From NCBI GenBank assembly GCA_911728435.2, contig OU452209.1, positions 12,878,869 to 12,942,868 of the forward strand: 64,000 nucleotides of DNA, given 5' to 3'. Within the stretch, counting starts at the first letter, position 1; each line of letters starts with the position of its first letter. Made by a program: the position numbers and the translations under genes. The notes beneath the pieces were generated by a model. It searched no databases. It was not told where the DNA came from and saw only the letters and a program-made list of their open reading frames with translations. This document shows positions 21,343 through 33,522 of the stretch, in pieces. This stretch comes from Apoderus coryli (lineage: Eukaryota; Arthropoda; Insecta; Coleoptera; Attelabidae).

Positions 21343-24189
21343 AATATAATTTAAAATTCAGAATTACTGAGTTTCATTTAGTCCCAATCCCAACAAGACC
21401 CAAGAAAACTTGATAAATTGAAACATAGTGGGATGATAGTTTGATAATTATTGATAAATTAACTAACTAAATCCTAAACTAAATTACATGGCGATTAAAA
21501 ATATTGTAACTGTAAGATAAAAGCTTTTTGGTAAACATAACCTCAGATTCGCAATACATTTACTAGTATGTACTTAGGGATTATAAATAATTTCAACTAG
21601 AAGAAACAAAAAATATTAAGCATGCTTTTGTCGTTATGGAAAATCAACAAAGCGTATAGCTGTCAGCTTATTAATTATATTTTCTTCTTTCTCTTTGTAT
21701 TGAAGTAAAAGCAGAAAACAAACAAATTTTTATAGCTGGATGTTTGCTTTGTTTCTTTCTGGCTCTCGTAATTTTTATTCCTCTGTTTTCTTACAGTTAT
21801 ACCTCACCTGCGATCTATTGGAATCGTTAATTTACGAACGTGGGAAATGGTTGAGATTCAATTTCGTTTAACCTTTCGACACAAATTGCAGTGCCGTCTC
21901 CGAGACAAAACCCAGTCAAACTTCGATAACAATTTTTATTCTTTTTAGAGCGATGTATAACATAATTTACAGCGTTAGCAAAATATCTCCGTCACTTAAA
22001 CTAACCCGTCAGACCCAACCGGACATGTAGATCGCAACTACTTTTGATATTTAATTTCTGTGTCGCATCTGTCCCGTATTACATTAAATTTAGCTTTAGT
22101 GAGGTTTTTGGGAATATCTTGCATATTTACAACTATTTTAACCCGATTTGGCAACGTTGTTTCTCAGCGTTCACCTGTTCTTAGAGTATATACACGTGGT
22201 TATTATATTCATCTTTGTTTTCTTGGACTTGGACTAAATATCTCACTATGAGGGTAAGGTGCTACTCGAGGAGTCTGACGAAACAAAGCAGGATCCTTTT
22301 CATAACACTGATAAGTCATATGCACCCATCTCTTGTGTCACCATCTTACTCACGCATCCATTGACACCCCAGCAACAGATTGCAGCAGTGCTGGAGTCTC
22401 CAATCGTCGTATGCACTATGCCATTGGGTTGGACTGCAGTTTCTGTCACGGGCGTGTGATTGCTGGTGGGCAGCAGCATTACCACGCTGATAGTGATGAC
22501 ACTGCCAAATTTTCAAAATTCTCCTATATATAGTTTTCTATATACAGATGGGTTTGGTTCCCAGTGGAACACCCTGATCTCACAGGAATTAGCCTTTGGT
22601 AGAGATATGTCCCAATTTTTTTATCCATTTGTTTCCAAAAAAAATAGTATACTTTACTGATCCCTAAAAATATTTTTTCAAAAGAAAAAACTAATGCAAC
22701 GAAGACTTAAAAATGGGACAGAAAGGTTTAAAGCATACTTGGCTTGGAGGACGATTGAGAGTTTATCTAGAGAAAACCTATTCCTGCTCAAGCTGCCTGT
22801 CTCTTTTTCATTGAATATAACAGGTCCAGAATTGAAGCGAAAATAGCAATGAACTGATTCATACTAACCCGACCTTCCATCGACTTTACCCTGTCATTAG
22901 ATACCTGAACTTCCTCCAAGCGTATAATTTTGACTTGCCATTTCTCTCTTCATTAGTCGCAGAACTTGGAGTACCGGGTAGAACGTGGACGCCATAGCTA
23001 GATCTCTGAGGTTGCCAAACCTTGAATCTTGCCAGCTTCTGCTGTTCGTGAATTAAATATGTTTTTAAGAGGGTTGGATCAAACTTCTATTGACCACAAT
23101 AATTTACAATAGAAACAGCCGTCTGCCGTCTGAAATCTCTTGTAGATAATCCTCAGGCATTCTAAAAGTCCATAAAAAACTAGGCTCTATAGATGAGGAG
23201 GCACGTAACTATCCTTTGTATTTCTAGTTTACCAGACACTCGTAACACTGTGGAGGTCGACTTTTATTTCAAGAATATTTACTTACTGATAATTTTAAGG
23301 AGGCAAATTGGTCGGAAATCCTCAGTATATTTTGGTAGTAGGATCAATTTGGCTTTCTCCCAGGCACGCGACAAATATCCTTCTTCTTGAGAGGTTAAGG
23401 CGGACGGGCCCTGCTCTGTGACTACAAAGGGTATGTTGTCTTGGTACTCTCATTGAATCCCTTCTGGCTCTTAGTCATGGAGTACGGATGTTATTTTGAG
23501 AAGTTTTGGAGCCTCTTGTATTGCCTTTTTCGTACCATATAAGCTGTTTCTATTGTATATGTGTTCCACTTGAAAAAATCCGGAAACACTTCAAAGTTAT
23601 AGGTGCTATTATTTCCTAACACCCAGTATGCATTGGTAAAATGTAAATGCATTTCATCAACATTCTTCTTGCCTATTGCCACGTGCTAGCGGATAATTAT
23701 CGAGCAATCCCCAACTGGGGTCATATTCGATTTGATTGCATATTGAACAGTATACGAGCATAATTACGACTACCAACCATCATCTAGATATAGTAGATGT
23801 ACTAGTGTGCTAATATCTTTAACTTGCATAACATTTGCTACTACTAAATTCACGGGAATGTAATTTGCATGTCAACGTTATGAGATGTTGGCGAGAGAGA
23901 AATTAAAGTTCATTACCATATGAATAACGTTAAATAGTCGCTTATAAATGAATTTTATATGAGATCGATACGCTAGTTGGCCGAGAGCTGGCTAAACCTC
24001 GTCGAAAGGCCTTCAGTTGTAGAAGAACAGTTTGGAAAAGCCAGAATAAGCGGTCGGCCAGCCACAGGAAGCTGGTAAAGCTAATGTGGAGTAGGGGCGT
24101 GAAGGAATTCAACCGGTTGTTTGCTTGATATAGATAGTCGCAACGTGTTCCTACTCATCCGATTGGAAGGTGGGAAATATGGGTGATTT
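21343..24189. other. no gene recognised
   Basis: Mixed composition. Richer patches at 22230-22510 and 22880-23060 carry only short frames with no motif. Minus-strand frame 23491-23682 (63 codons) and plus-strand frames at 22060-22660 are unassigned. Probably old repeat debris. Confidence 0.4.
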
Positions 24190-24845
24190 GGAACCGCCTA
24201 ACCTTATGGCACGTCTGTACATTTCCCGTTTCCATGACTGCATCCACTGCCTGCGTCGCTGGTTTTTTTTTTCCGAAACCCGTATTGTCGTGGCGAAAGC
24301 CCGCCGTTGTTTTGAATGTCGTGTTTAAGGCGCACCACTATCAATTGTTCCAGGAGTTTTCCCATAGAATCCGTTTGTCAGCCTTTTTGATTAATAGCAG
24401 CCTAGCGGTTTTCCATGGCTCCGGGAATGTTCCTTGCGTAAGGCACGTATTTAGTTCGTCCAGAACCATATCGGTGTACTCATCTGCTTATCTTAATAAT
24501 TCTTCTGGTACTCCTTCCGGTCCCGCTGCTTTTTTTAGTTTGATCTTTTTCGCAGCATTTCCAATTCTTGCTTAGTGAACAGCACAGTGATCACGTCCCG
24601 CCTATGTGTACGATCTCGAATTTCATGGATCGGAAAAAGTGCCGCCGCAATGTCCTTCGTTTTCTGCATATTCAGTTGGGGACTTGCATATTTTATTCCA
24701 AAGCGTCTTGTGACAACCTGGTATCCCTTACCCCAAACATCCCCATCAACTTCTTGACATAATAGTTTTCGTTTTTCTCTTTTTGATGTTTTTATTGCAT
24801 CTCGAAGTGCTTTCTTGGAGCGTCTGTATGTTTCTTCCAGGTCTT
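24190..24845 (-). pseudogene. R1-like non-LTR retrotransposon fragment
   Basis: On the minus strand 24843-24570 is open and reads DLEETYRRSKKALRDAIKTS to ITVLFTKQELE, the linker before RT in R1-clade elements. Below 24570 frameshifted pieces continue with the expected RT N-terminal motifs (SHGKPLGCY, and GKTPGTIDSGAP, corresponding to the K-L-L-E-Q-L region). It stops before the catalytic YADD. Confidence 0.7.
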
Positions 24846-25248
24846 AAAAACTTGATCTGGACAGGAGCGAGTTGGATCGGTTAGGGCAAAAAGCAGGAGT
24901 AACTAGAGTAACTGTAGATTGCAGGTTGCAGGCCTAAGTTCAGTTACTTGTATAATAAATTGATTTTAATTTGTTTTATTTTTTGATTTAAAACTTATCT
25001 TAAAAGGAAAACTCATTCTTTCAAAATATTTTAAATCCTTTCAACAATTTCCTTTGTTATTTCCCATTTCAGACAAATTATACGCTTAGAATTTTATTAA
25101 AACTTATACGATTTACTATTTTCAATATAAAACACTCAAAGTTTTCCAAGTAATGGGCCGAAGAAGCTAAAATATGGCTACACAATTTCCAGTTCATAAA
25201 AGATTTTCACTTTTCCATTCCTTGTTAAATATTAAAAACTTTCGTATA
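24846..25248. other. no gene recognised
   Basis: AT-rich spacer to the left end of the pogo element. Confidence 0.5.
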
Positions 25249-25274
25249 GGGTAGGATGCTCTAAGAGTGCGCGG
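25249..25274 (+). repeat. left terminal inverted repeat of pogo element
   Basis: 26 bp matching the right end in inverted orientation. It overlaps the first copy of the AAGAGTGCGC subterminal motif. Confidence 0.9.
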
Positions 25275-25705
25275 TCAATAAGAGTGCGCAGTCGTCGATT
25301 CTCGGAACGGTTCACAAACAACAACAAAATTTTAGTTCGTACTGATTAAGTGGAGTGCATGTATGTGTCTAGTGCATTTTAAGCAAATAAACACGGTTAA
25401 TAACGTTATTAGGTAAGTTTAAATGGTTTAGTCTGTTTTGTTAATATTTTTTGACATTTTGGATATTGCATACAACTGTAGTTTTCAAAAATTTCGTATC
25501 CATATTTTACCATACCTTCAATAAACTACAAGTGATCGTATAAAACATACCGTTGTGTACAATTTCTAACCAAGATAGCGGCAGCACTGACGCATTTTAG
25601 AACAAGCTCGTTTTGTAAGAGTGCGCAGTCAGTTATTTTGTAAGAGTACGCGCGCACTCTTACAAACCATACACACCAAAAAGAAAGTATTTTTTTTGTT
25701 TCAGA

Positions 25706-27130
25706 ATGTCTGGCAGAAAACGAACTTCTCAGCGTGCTTTATGCTCACCGGCGGTTATGGAGGAAGCAAGAAAAAGGCTTGAAAATGGAGAAAGTAAGAG
25801 AAGCGTGGCAAATTCTCTAGGAATGGCAGAAAGCACATTAAGAAAGAGGCTAAAAAGAACTACTGTAGCTACAAAGCTGGGAAGATTCGATACAACTTTA
25901 AGATCAGAAATGGAAGAAGAGTTGTGCATATATATAAAAACAGTTGACAACATGTTTTACGGATTAACTTCTAGAGCTCTAAGAAGTCTAGCGTTTGAAT
26001 TCGCCGAAAAAAATAAATTAGAACATCGTTTTGATAAAACTTCAAAAATGGCGGGCAAAGGCTGGCTGCGTGGATTTTTGAAAAGGCACCAAGATGTTAC
26101 TTTGAGGCAACCCACCGCTACTAGTCTCGCCAGGGCTGTTGGGTTTAATGAACCACAGTGTAAGCGGTTTTACGATAATCTCTGGGAGTTAATGCAGAAA
26201 TATAAATTCCCGCCGCACGCAATTTATAATATGGACGAATCGGGATTTTCCACTGTCCCAAACAAGCCCCCTAAAGTTTTCTCAACAAAAGGAAAAAGGT
26301 GTGTCAATAAAATATCCAGTGCTGAACGGGGAACCAATGTAAGTGTTGTATGCGCAATGAGTGCCAGTGGACGATATATTCCTCCAGTATTTATATATCC
26401 ACGTAAAAGAATGAAAGCGGAACTTTTGGATGGAGCTCCGCCATCTTCAATTGGAATGGTATCCGATAGTAGTTTCATCAATAGGGAACTATTTGTTGAT
26501 TATGCCACACATTTTAGAGATCATGCTAAGCCAACAAAGGAACAACCAGTCCTGCTGATAATGGATAACCACACTTCCCATTGTTCTATTGCAGCAATTG
26601 ATTTTTTTCGCCAAAATAACATTATAGCATTAACACTTCCTCCTCATAGTAGCCACCGTATGCAGCCACTTGACAGGTGTTTTTTCGGCCCGTTAAAAAA
26701 GTTTTATTCCAACGAATGTGAAAAATGGTTGACAAACCACGCAGGCCGGGTAATTACGGTTTACCAAATTGCTTCAATATTTGCACCTGCATATTTTAAA
26801 TCTGCTACTATAACAAATGCGATTGAAGGTTTTAAAGTGACAGGGATTTGTCCCTTTAATAATGAAATATTTACTGAAGCTGACTTTATGGCCACTTATG
26901 TCACAGAACGAGAAAATCCAGCTACAGATACAATTACTACGGGAGTAGAAGCGCCTGTCATTCAATTTGAATTTGCTGATATCTCTACGTCTGAAACTGA
27001 TCAACTCAAGCACATCAAAACTCTGATCTCTCCTCTGGAAATGCTCCTAACGTTCCTGACATCCCAATCGTTGTTCTCGAAAAATTTACTACTGAGAAAA
27101 ATATTTATGCCAATGAAAGAGATGCCATAA
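25706..27130 (+). CDS. pogo/Tigger-family transposase (DDE_1)
   Basis: 475 codons from ATG at 25706, preceded by AT-rich leader and TTTCAG. It catalyses DNA cut and paste of the element in the nucleus. Domains: psq-type helix-turn-helix at about residues 12-55 (SKRSVANSLGMAESTLRKRL), CENP-B/Tc5-type DNA-binding domain at about 70-135, and DDE_1 catalytic domain at about 170-390 with Asp177 (YNMDESGF), Asp287 (LIMDNHTSH) and Asp323 (MQPLDRCFFGPLK), a DD35D spacing. The start is supported by the usual family N-terminus. Near codon 432-440 the frame shifts by one base: the last 40 residues are out of register, and the true C-terminus continues in another frame toward the finger domain at 27163-27852. 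All catalytic residues are present. Confidence 0.92.
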   Translation: MSGRKRTSQRALCSPAVMEEARKRLENGESKRSVANSLGMAESTLRKRLKRTTVATKLGRFDTTLRSEMEEELCIYIKTVDNMFYGLTSRALRSLAFEFAEKNKLEHRFDKTSKMAGKGWLRGFLKRHQDVTLRQPTATSLARAVGFNEPQCKRFYDNLWELMQKYKFPPHAIYNMDESGFSTVPNKPPKVFSTKGKRCVNKISSAERGTNVSVVCAMSASGRYIPPVFIYPRKRMKAELLDGAPPSSIGMVSDSSFINRELFVDYATHFRDHAKPTKEQPVLLIMDNHTSHCSIAAIDFFRQNNIIALTLPPHSSHRMQPLDRCFFGPLKKFYSNECEKWLTNHAGRVITVYQIASIFAPAYFKSATITNAIEGFKVTGICPFNNEIFTEADFMATYVTERENPATDTITTGVEAPVIQFEFADISTSETDQLKHIKTLISPLEMLLTFLTSQSLFSKNLLLRKIFMPMKEMP

Positions 27131-27162
27131 TCAGCGAAACACCTACATCTGATCCGACGACC

Positions 27163-27852
27163 ATGATATTACAGATTGGAAGCAATGTACGTCAGCCTAC
27201 AGATGTGGTTTCCAACACATCTGCCATAATTTCAACATTGCAAGAAATAGCTGTTGTAGCGCCAGAAACCACCACATTTGATTTATCAAACACTCCTGGA
27301 ACATCTGCAATCACTTCAACTTTGCAAGAAAAAGTTGCTGTAACGCCAGAAACCGCCACATTATTTGATTTATCGAACACTCCTGGAACATCATCAACAT
27401 ATATAAAATTAACAACAATTTCTCCGTTACCCAAATCAATTGCGGTAAGATCAACAAGTCGTAGAAGCAAAAAATCGGAAATTATCACCAGCTCCCCATA
27501 TAAGGACCAAATGATTGAAGAAGAAGAGAAGAAAAATCCAAAACGGCTTGTCAAATTAAACGTGGGCGATAATATACCATCGCCACAAGCGCTTCTGGGA
27601 AAGAATTTAAAAAGGAAATCTGGTGTGAATCTCACTCAAGCAAATAAGATTGCCAAAAGTGGAAAAGCAGTTCCAAAGAAGCCAAAACCTCCGCTTCATA
27701 TGAAAAAGTGGAACTGTCCAGGGTGCAACGAAACATTTAAAGAACCTGTTACAGAGGACTGGATTGAGTGCATATCGTGTGCTGAATGGTGGCATGAAAA
27801 GTGCAGTGCATACACGGGTATTGGATCTTATATATGTGACTTATGTGCATAA
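27163..27852 (+). pseudogene. C-terminal part of pogo transposase with PHD-like zinc finger
   Basis: This frame is open from about 27010 and joins the transposase after a one-base frameshift. It begins with a Thr/Ser-rich linker that contains two imperfect copies of a ~30-residue segment (EIAVVAPETTTFDLSNTPGT and EKVAVTPETATLFDLSNTPG), then a basic region, and ends in CPGCNETF...WIECISCAEWWHEKC...YICDLC, a Cys/His pattern of a PHD-like finger. Such fingers at the C-terminus of pogo-like transposases are known in insects and may bind chromatin. The ATG at 27163 is not necessarily used. Confidence 0.8.
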
Positions 27853-28075
27853 AATTACATGCGTACTCTTACAGTCCTAAATGCGTACTCTTAAAAAGCA
27901 GGTTTATAAGAGTGCGCAAAATCAATTTTTTAAGTTTTTTTTTTTTGTTGTTAAAGTATTGCCGTTTGATTTGAAAACTGTACTTGATTTATTGTTAAAG
28001 TATTAACAAGTTTAAATAAAAATTAATATATTTTTAGCGCAATTTGTTTAGATTTTACACCTGATTAAACCTTAA

Positions 28076-28101
28076 GTGCGCACTCTTAGAGCATCCTACC
28101 C
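28076..28101 (-). repeat. right terminal inverted repeat of pogo element
   Basis: GCGCACTCTTAGAGCATCCTACCC-type end, inverted match to 25249-25274, followed by TA. Confidence 0.9.
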
Positions 28102-28812
28102 TACATATACAGTTTCCAACTTACTTTTTAACTATTGTGCTTTCGCATAATATTCGTATAAAAGTCAACCTGCCCGTATAGTAGCAAAAGGTAGCTGTAG
28201 AACTTACTCCAGTAATAAGCAGTAAGTTTGTAACACTTGTAAGAACTTAAACGCTTCCAACCTGCTACTTAGCATAAATATTTTGAAAATTTATTAAATA
28301 GGAAACGGTTGCTGTAGATATAATTTAATAGAGCTTTTCCAGGTGAAACTTGCAGCATTTCAACCTGTAAATTTTAACCTCTATCTAGCAGGTTTTTCCA
28401 CGGGATTTATTTGGGGCATTGTTATTTTTATGACAGCAAGGAAAGAAAAATAGTTAATTATTTTATTAATGTCTGTTTCCTCAACATCGTAGGAAATATT
28501 ATGGGAAACAGCTTTAGGTTAAAATTAGCTGATTTTAATTGAATTAAATTAAAAAAATTATACACTATGTCCAAGATAAGACTGCGATCGCATTAGAATC
28601 TTGGAAACGGTAGGAGTTACAATGTCGGTTAAATTAGAGAAAAGTTGTATAGTTTATATTTTCTCAGTTGGAAACGAAAAAAAAACTTTGGGCGGCATAC
28701 ATCTATCGGTTTGGAGGCATGGGCGTATCATTATTATTTTAGCAAAATAAAGCAAATTTATATATACATATATTATTTTTTGGTGTTTGAATAATTTTGT
28801 TGTAATCGGGTT
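28102..28812. other. no gene recognised
   Basis: AT-rich, no motif seen. Confidence 0.5.
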
Positions 28813-29660
28813 TTATGATCCCCAGTTCTCGAGCGGATTGAAAATACAGTGGTAAGACGGCAAACTGAGAACCGTATGGCCTTGAGTTAGGCAAATTTGG
28901 TGTATTGCATATTCTTTTTTGAAATTAAATGATTTTATTGTATCAAGTAATTGGAATTTTAATGCATAATCTGGAATAATAAGATGTGTTGTCCATAACA
29001 ATAATAGAATTACTCTGAATGCTTGATAGCAGTTGCCATCCATTTTGCATTTTGCAGATAATTGAGCATTCATATCTTCATGATAATCTGCATATGGTTC
29101 GCATATACTTTTAGCAGATAATAACAACGCGTTCAGAACAAATCCATTTTTGCCACCTGCATGAAGTATGATGACGCGTTTACCTCTAGAAGATATGGAG
29201 TGCCTAAACTGCGTTTTTTGTATTATCCACCCTGGCTTATTTCAACACGTCGTCAGTATCAAACCACGTCTCGTTTAAATAAACTACATATCTACCAGAC
29301 TCACGATAATCTTTCATCTTTTCTAAGTATTCTTCCCGCAATTCTACTATCCTTCTTGATTCCATTACAGCTATTCTATTGTCAATATTTGTTTATATAT
29401 AATTCCGCAGTCCATTAGTATTTCCCGCAATGTGACCAAGCATTTGTAATTATATTGTCTGTAGTTTTTAAGTTTTTCTCGAACCACATCTAAAATAGAC
29501 ACGTTAGTTTGTTTATACAAACTATACACAATTTTCCTAATGAAGTCCCTAGATTCGTCATCAATTTGTTTAAATAAATTGTTGACACTGATAATTTACT
29601 CAGCCTGTTAATTTGTTTACATATATTTAAATCACATTCATGATGTTCGTTTTTAAGACA
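28813..29660 (-). pseudogene. IS630-like DDE transposase, degraded
   Basis: Minus strand, from 29660 down. Helix-turn-helix-like N-terminus, then DESRDFIRKIVYSLYKQTNV, SILDVVREKLKNYRQYNYKC and RIAVMESRRIVELREEYLEK. The first catalytic Asp/Glu region is YVVYLNETWFDTDDV (Asp replaced by Asn). IILHAGGKNGFVLNALLL and YADYHEDMNAQL follow. The block with the second Asp (VMDN...YH) is missing around 29060, and the C-terminus has HTVLSLPSYHCIFNPLEN with the third acidic residue. Several stops. Same family as 19150-19446. Confidence 0.78.
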
Positions 29661-30375
29661 CTCATACATATTCAAAATTATTCGTTGGCATTACACAGTC
29701 TTTATTTTTAAATTCTTGACTACAGTTTACATTATCATGTTCGAATGGTCTCCAAAATGCCATATTGCAACAGTTAAAAAAAATTAGATATACAAACAAA
29801 TTAAAAATCATATATTACTTGCTAAAAATACTTCTTTAAGTGCGACACTGCAACTAAACTATCTCTCGACAACTGGCTCCTTTCAAGAGATAATGATAAT
29901 AAAATATTAAGTGCATAATGTGGCACGTTTAAAATACTCATTGTGATTAGGGAACTACTTGATCACCTATATATCTGACTGGTTGAATTTATCATGCATC
30001 AAACGTCTCTCGGTGTTTTACAAATAAGCAGGTACGCTCATCAATGAAACGCTCAATATCGACATGCTAATTACATATGAAATGCCCTGGTTTTGATCAG
30101 TACCTGGTAGCAGCCTGATTTCCAAGTAACTTTAACCACCGAATAAGAACTATAGATACTGTGCTTTAACTATACTATACAATTTAAACACCTCTTAAAT
30201 GGTTTTTTTCAAAAGTAAAGTAAATTTAGCAATTTTCGAGAATTTTTGAAAAAACGTTTTGCGATTTTAGTTTTTATTTATTTCTGACATTGTTTTTACA
30301 GATATCAAAAAAAATTAAAAGCACTTCTTCATTGTTACTTTTTGAGAAGAAAAACATTGCATTTACAAATTTTCA
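29661..30375. other. no gene recognised
   Basis: AT-rich, no motif seen. Confidence 0.5.
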
Positions 30376-30411
30376 CTACGACGTTTCGTTTTTGAAAAAC
30401 TATCATCATAG
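30376..30411 (-). ncRNA. hammerhead-ribozyme-like remnant
   Basis: Minus strand reads CTATGATGATAG, a GTTTTT/AAAAAC stem, CGAAAC, then GTCGTAG. GAAAC and the GATGA half of CUGAUGA are kept, and CTA/TAG at the two ends could form helix I. The conserved CU of CUGAUGA is changed, so it is likely inactive. Confidence 0.45.
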
Positions 30412-30689
30412 GTGGTACCTATATCACACGTAATAAGTTCTCAGTGTTGTGAGCTGTTATGTAAAATTATTCAAGAAAAATCTCTTTAGTTTGGATAGAG
30501 TTCTGCAGAAATGATGGATATGTTATCAGTTTATGGTTATTGTAAAGGAACAGGCGCATACCTAAAAATCAAGAAACATTTTCTGCTATTGAGAGACGTC
30601 TTCGCGAGTTTCACTTCCGTAACTGGGAATTATTAACGACAACGTACTTGACTGTCCACATTTACTGGAGAAACGTTCCACAATTTTTT

Positions 30690-31142
30690 GTTCATAATAG
30701 TAATTTGTTCAGGATACCCCAAGTGCGCAGGTCCAAACTATGGAACAAAGACACCGTTACTTCGAGCATGTCAGTTGAGTATCAGTCTAGGTATACATAA
30801 TAATGTCAACTATTTTTCTGAGCCTTTAGGATCATTTAGGACGACTCTAATTCGATACTTGCGGGCCTTGGACGTCTGAGTGTGCATTGTTTTGAAGTGA
30901 GATTTAAGTTATTTTTGTAAGGTATAATTATTAGATCTGTAGCATAACATTTGTTTATATTTTTGATGTTTTTTTTTTTAAATTTATTTAACTCGTTTAG
31001 TTTAATTTGGTAGGGATTGTAAGGCTAATTAATTAATTAATCTAGTATAAGTTAATCTAGTTTTAAGCTAAATATATTGTCACATGGTCTTGTAATTGGG
31101 GTTCGAACCTAAAGTATTATTATAAAGTATTATTATTATTAT
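30690..31142 (+). pseudogene. non-LTR retrotransposon 3' end
   Basis: The last codons read NYFSEPLGSFRTTLIRYLRA then a stop at 30877-30879, followed by a ~260 bp 3' UTR ending in (TTA)n at about 31125-31142. The same end and UTR (for example GATACTTGCGGGCCTTGGAC) occur at 54640-54830, so both belong to one family. Confidence 0.75.
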
Positions 31143-31490
31143 AAGAACTCCTCATGTGGAAGAACCAATATTGGAAAGAATCGCTGATGGTCCAAAATTG
31201 AGCACCAGGCGCTTAGCTTTATAGGTAAGTGTATCATACAACTTTTAAAGAAAGATTACGTCACCCATACCATATCCAAAAGATACAAGACCTTTTGCCT
31301 CCGGATTTCGACCAAAGGTTAGACTTCTGTCGATTCATTAATGCGCAACGAGAACATAATATGAATTTTGCTAAGAAAATTGTATTTACTGATGAAGCAT
31401 GTTTTACGACAAGACAATTTTATTACCGGCCCTGTTGTTTTACCACCAAGACTAAATGGTGTTGATGATTTGGAACATTTACAAAATACG
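31143..31490 (+). pseudogene. rosa/mariner-like transposase, N-terminal fragment
   Basis: Reads PHVEEPILERIADGPKLSTR (HTH), after a frame change RHPYHIQKIQDLLPPDFDQR, then LDFCRFINAQ and FAKKIVFTDEACFTT, which holds the first catalytic Asp. The frame breaks just after and nothing of the second half is visible. Similar N-terminal motifs occur at 38040-38276 and about 51465. Confidence 0.7.
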
Positions 31491-33522
31491 TTGTTTTATT
31501 GGATCACACATGCAGTGTGGAGCGCCCCCTAACGGCCACAATGAAATGGTGTCCATGTTCGGGTTTCGCACTCAAAAAACCCTTTTAGAGACACTTTTAA
31601 GCAGTTGAATTTGTGTTAAGTGAAGAGTCTAAAAAAATATTCAAATATCAAAGACAGTCTCCTAGAAACGTGCACCTCGCCCGAATGATCTTTTTTCGCC
31701 TACTTGAAATTTACGGCCGAGGCAAACCAAAGCGAGCTCATATCATATTTACAGATAGATAACTATTTTTATAATGTCTGGGAGGAAAAAATTCACTCCA
31801 AAAATGAAGAACCCTGGTACATTTCATTTCGCCCTACTAGTTAGAGCAACCATGGACAAAGTTATTTTAATTTATGGAAATTTAACGGAAGCATTTTCCG
31901 AAATTTGATTCGTTTGAGGAAATATTAACTTTGTTAATAATTAACGGATTGACAATCAATTCAGCAATGGTTATGATTGGTAAAATAAATTATTTGAAAT
32001 ATCTCAATGACGCAAACAAAGTCTTTACTTTTCTGTCTGTTTAATATTAATTGAATGCGTAGCTTTTAAAAAATTCTTTTTCCGCGCAAGGATATTTTTC
32101 GCTCTGTTTTTTTCCTGCTTTTATAGAACATCAGAATAAAAGCAGAACTCGAGAAAAGCCCTGGAATTACTTTGTGATAATTCCCTAGATGTAAGAAGTG
32201 TTCTGTGTAATTTACCGTGTACACTTTCAAAAACTTTAACAGTTTGTTGAAATGAAATAACTGGAGTCTCGTCGGTACACCTGAAGCTACTCTTACATTA
32301 TTAACATTTGTAACTGTCGCGATTTATGAGAAATAGAACTTGAGTGATGGATTCATTTAATTTGTGTAAATGAGCAGGAACAGAAATTTAACATTTGCTT
32401 AAAACATCGCCATAAACTAGATGAGCGGTTAAATTGGCGCAAATATAAGGGTTTCGAGCGGTGATTATCAAAGTGGTTGATATAAAAATGTTGTCTTGGT
32501 TTTACCTATGAATGCATCAATTTAGTTTTGTTTATATTAAGGGAAGGTCCATGGGTACCAGAGATACCAATGTAACGTTAAAATCTGAACCGTTACGATT
32601 AGCGTGTCATCTAGCGTATTAAAAAGATTAGATATTTCTCAATTTAATATAATGAATAGATATTTAGTACTCACCGTTAAAAATTTGCGTATTTTGCATT
32701 ACTTTCTTAATAAAACACATTCGTTCATTGTTTCGTATTTATTAATTACTTACAGATAGGCTTGTTACTTGATATCTTATTCTGTCACATAATAGCCCTC
32801 AAGTTGCTCCTTGTCCTTGCGCGGGAAATTTCCTATAAAAGAAAGACAAGCAAAATTTCGATTATCCATATTTTATTTGTAAATAAATTGTACTTACCTG
32901 CCCAATGTGTCCTCCGCTTAGACTCTGGGGTTAAACTAGTTAGTTTGTTAGTGTTGGTAGCTGTCTGGTTCACGTAACAGCCACATTTAGGGTTATCTGA
33001 GTGCTGGTGGCATTCTGGCTTCTGTTGTGAGATGTTTCGTTGTTGCACCTTCTTGAGTGGGTACCTACGGATGGTTAGTTGATGGAGAGACTAATAGTTA
33101 CCTGTTTTGAAACCCTACCTGATACCAATATATTGTGTTTTTCCAGTTTCGGCACTTCGCTGTTCATCCACTATCTTATAGTCATTTTTGTGGCCACCGT
33201 CTGACCGCGGTTAATGGTATCACTACTACTTAAGTCATCGACACGTAATTACATTGTATTTTGCGTTTTCTCTGTGATTTCAGTACTGTAAAGTTGGAGG
33301 AAATTACTTAACGTAACACGTAAACAAACAATTATGTACGTATGAAGTTGGTTAGGTTATCCTGTCGTGTTTATTGTTGCGAGTGCGATGCGAGGCATAC
33401 CGACCGATATTGTATTTACTTTTGATAGTATCCGATCATTGTTCTCACATATCATTAATTTAGTAACAAGATATTAATACTTTATTATTATTATTATAAT
33501 GTAATTTTTCCATAATCATATG
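31491..33522. other. no gene recognised
   Basis: AT-rich with moderate-complexity patches at 32900-33060. Frames on both strands are short and motif-free. A (TTA)n microsatellite lies at about 33480-33498. Confidence 0.4.

Larger units (their letters stand above)
25249..28101 (+). mobile_element. nearly complete pogo-like DNA transposon (2,853 bp)
   Basis: Ends GGGTAGGATGCTCTAAGAGT at 25249 and its reverse complement ending at 28101, each followed or preceded by TA (25247-25248, 28102-28103), the duplicated target of Tc1/mariner/pogo elements. The motif AAGAGTGCGC or its complement is repeated inside both ends (about 25263, 25281, 25617, 25652, 27868, 27888, 27905, 28076). It encloses a transposase frame and a second frame with a PHD-like finger. 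Only one frameshift separates it from an intact element, so insertion was recent. Confidence 0.93.

Noticed and set aside
22060..22660. Cluster of overlapping short frames on both strands
   Set aside because: Several frames of similar length compete, none with a motif; likely chance frames in less AT-rich DNA.
24183..24575. 130-codon plus-strand frame
   Set aside because: Antisense of the R1-like fragment; the minus strand carries the recognisable motifs.
27192..27635. 147-codon minus-strand frame
   Set aside because: Antisense of the pogo linker and finger frame.
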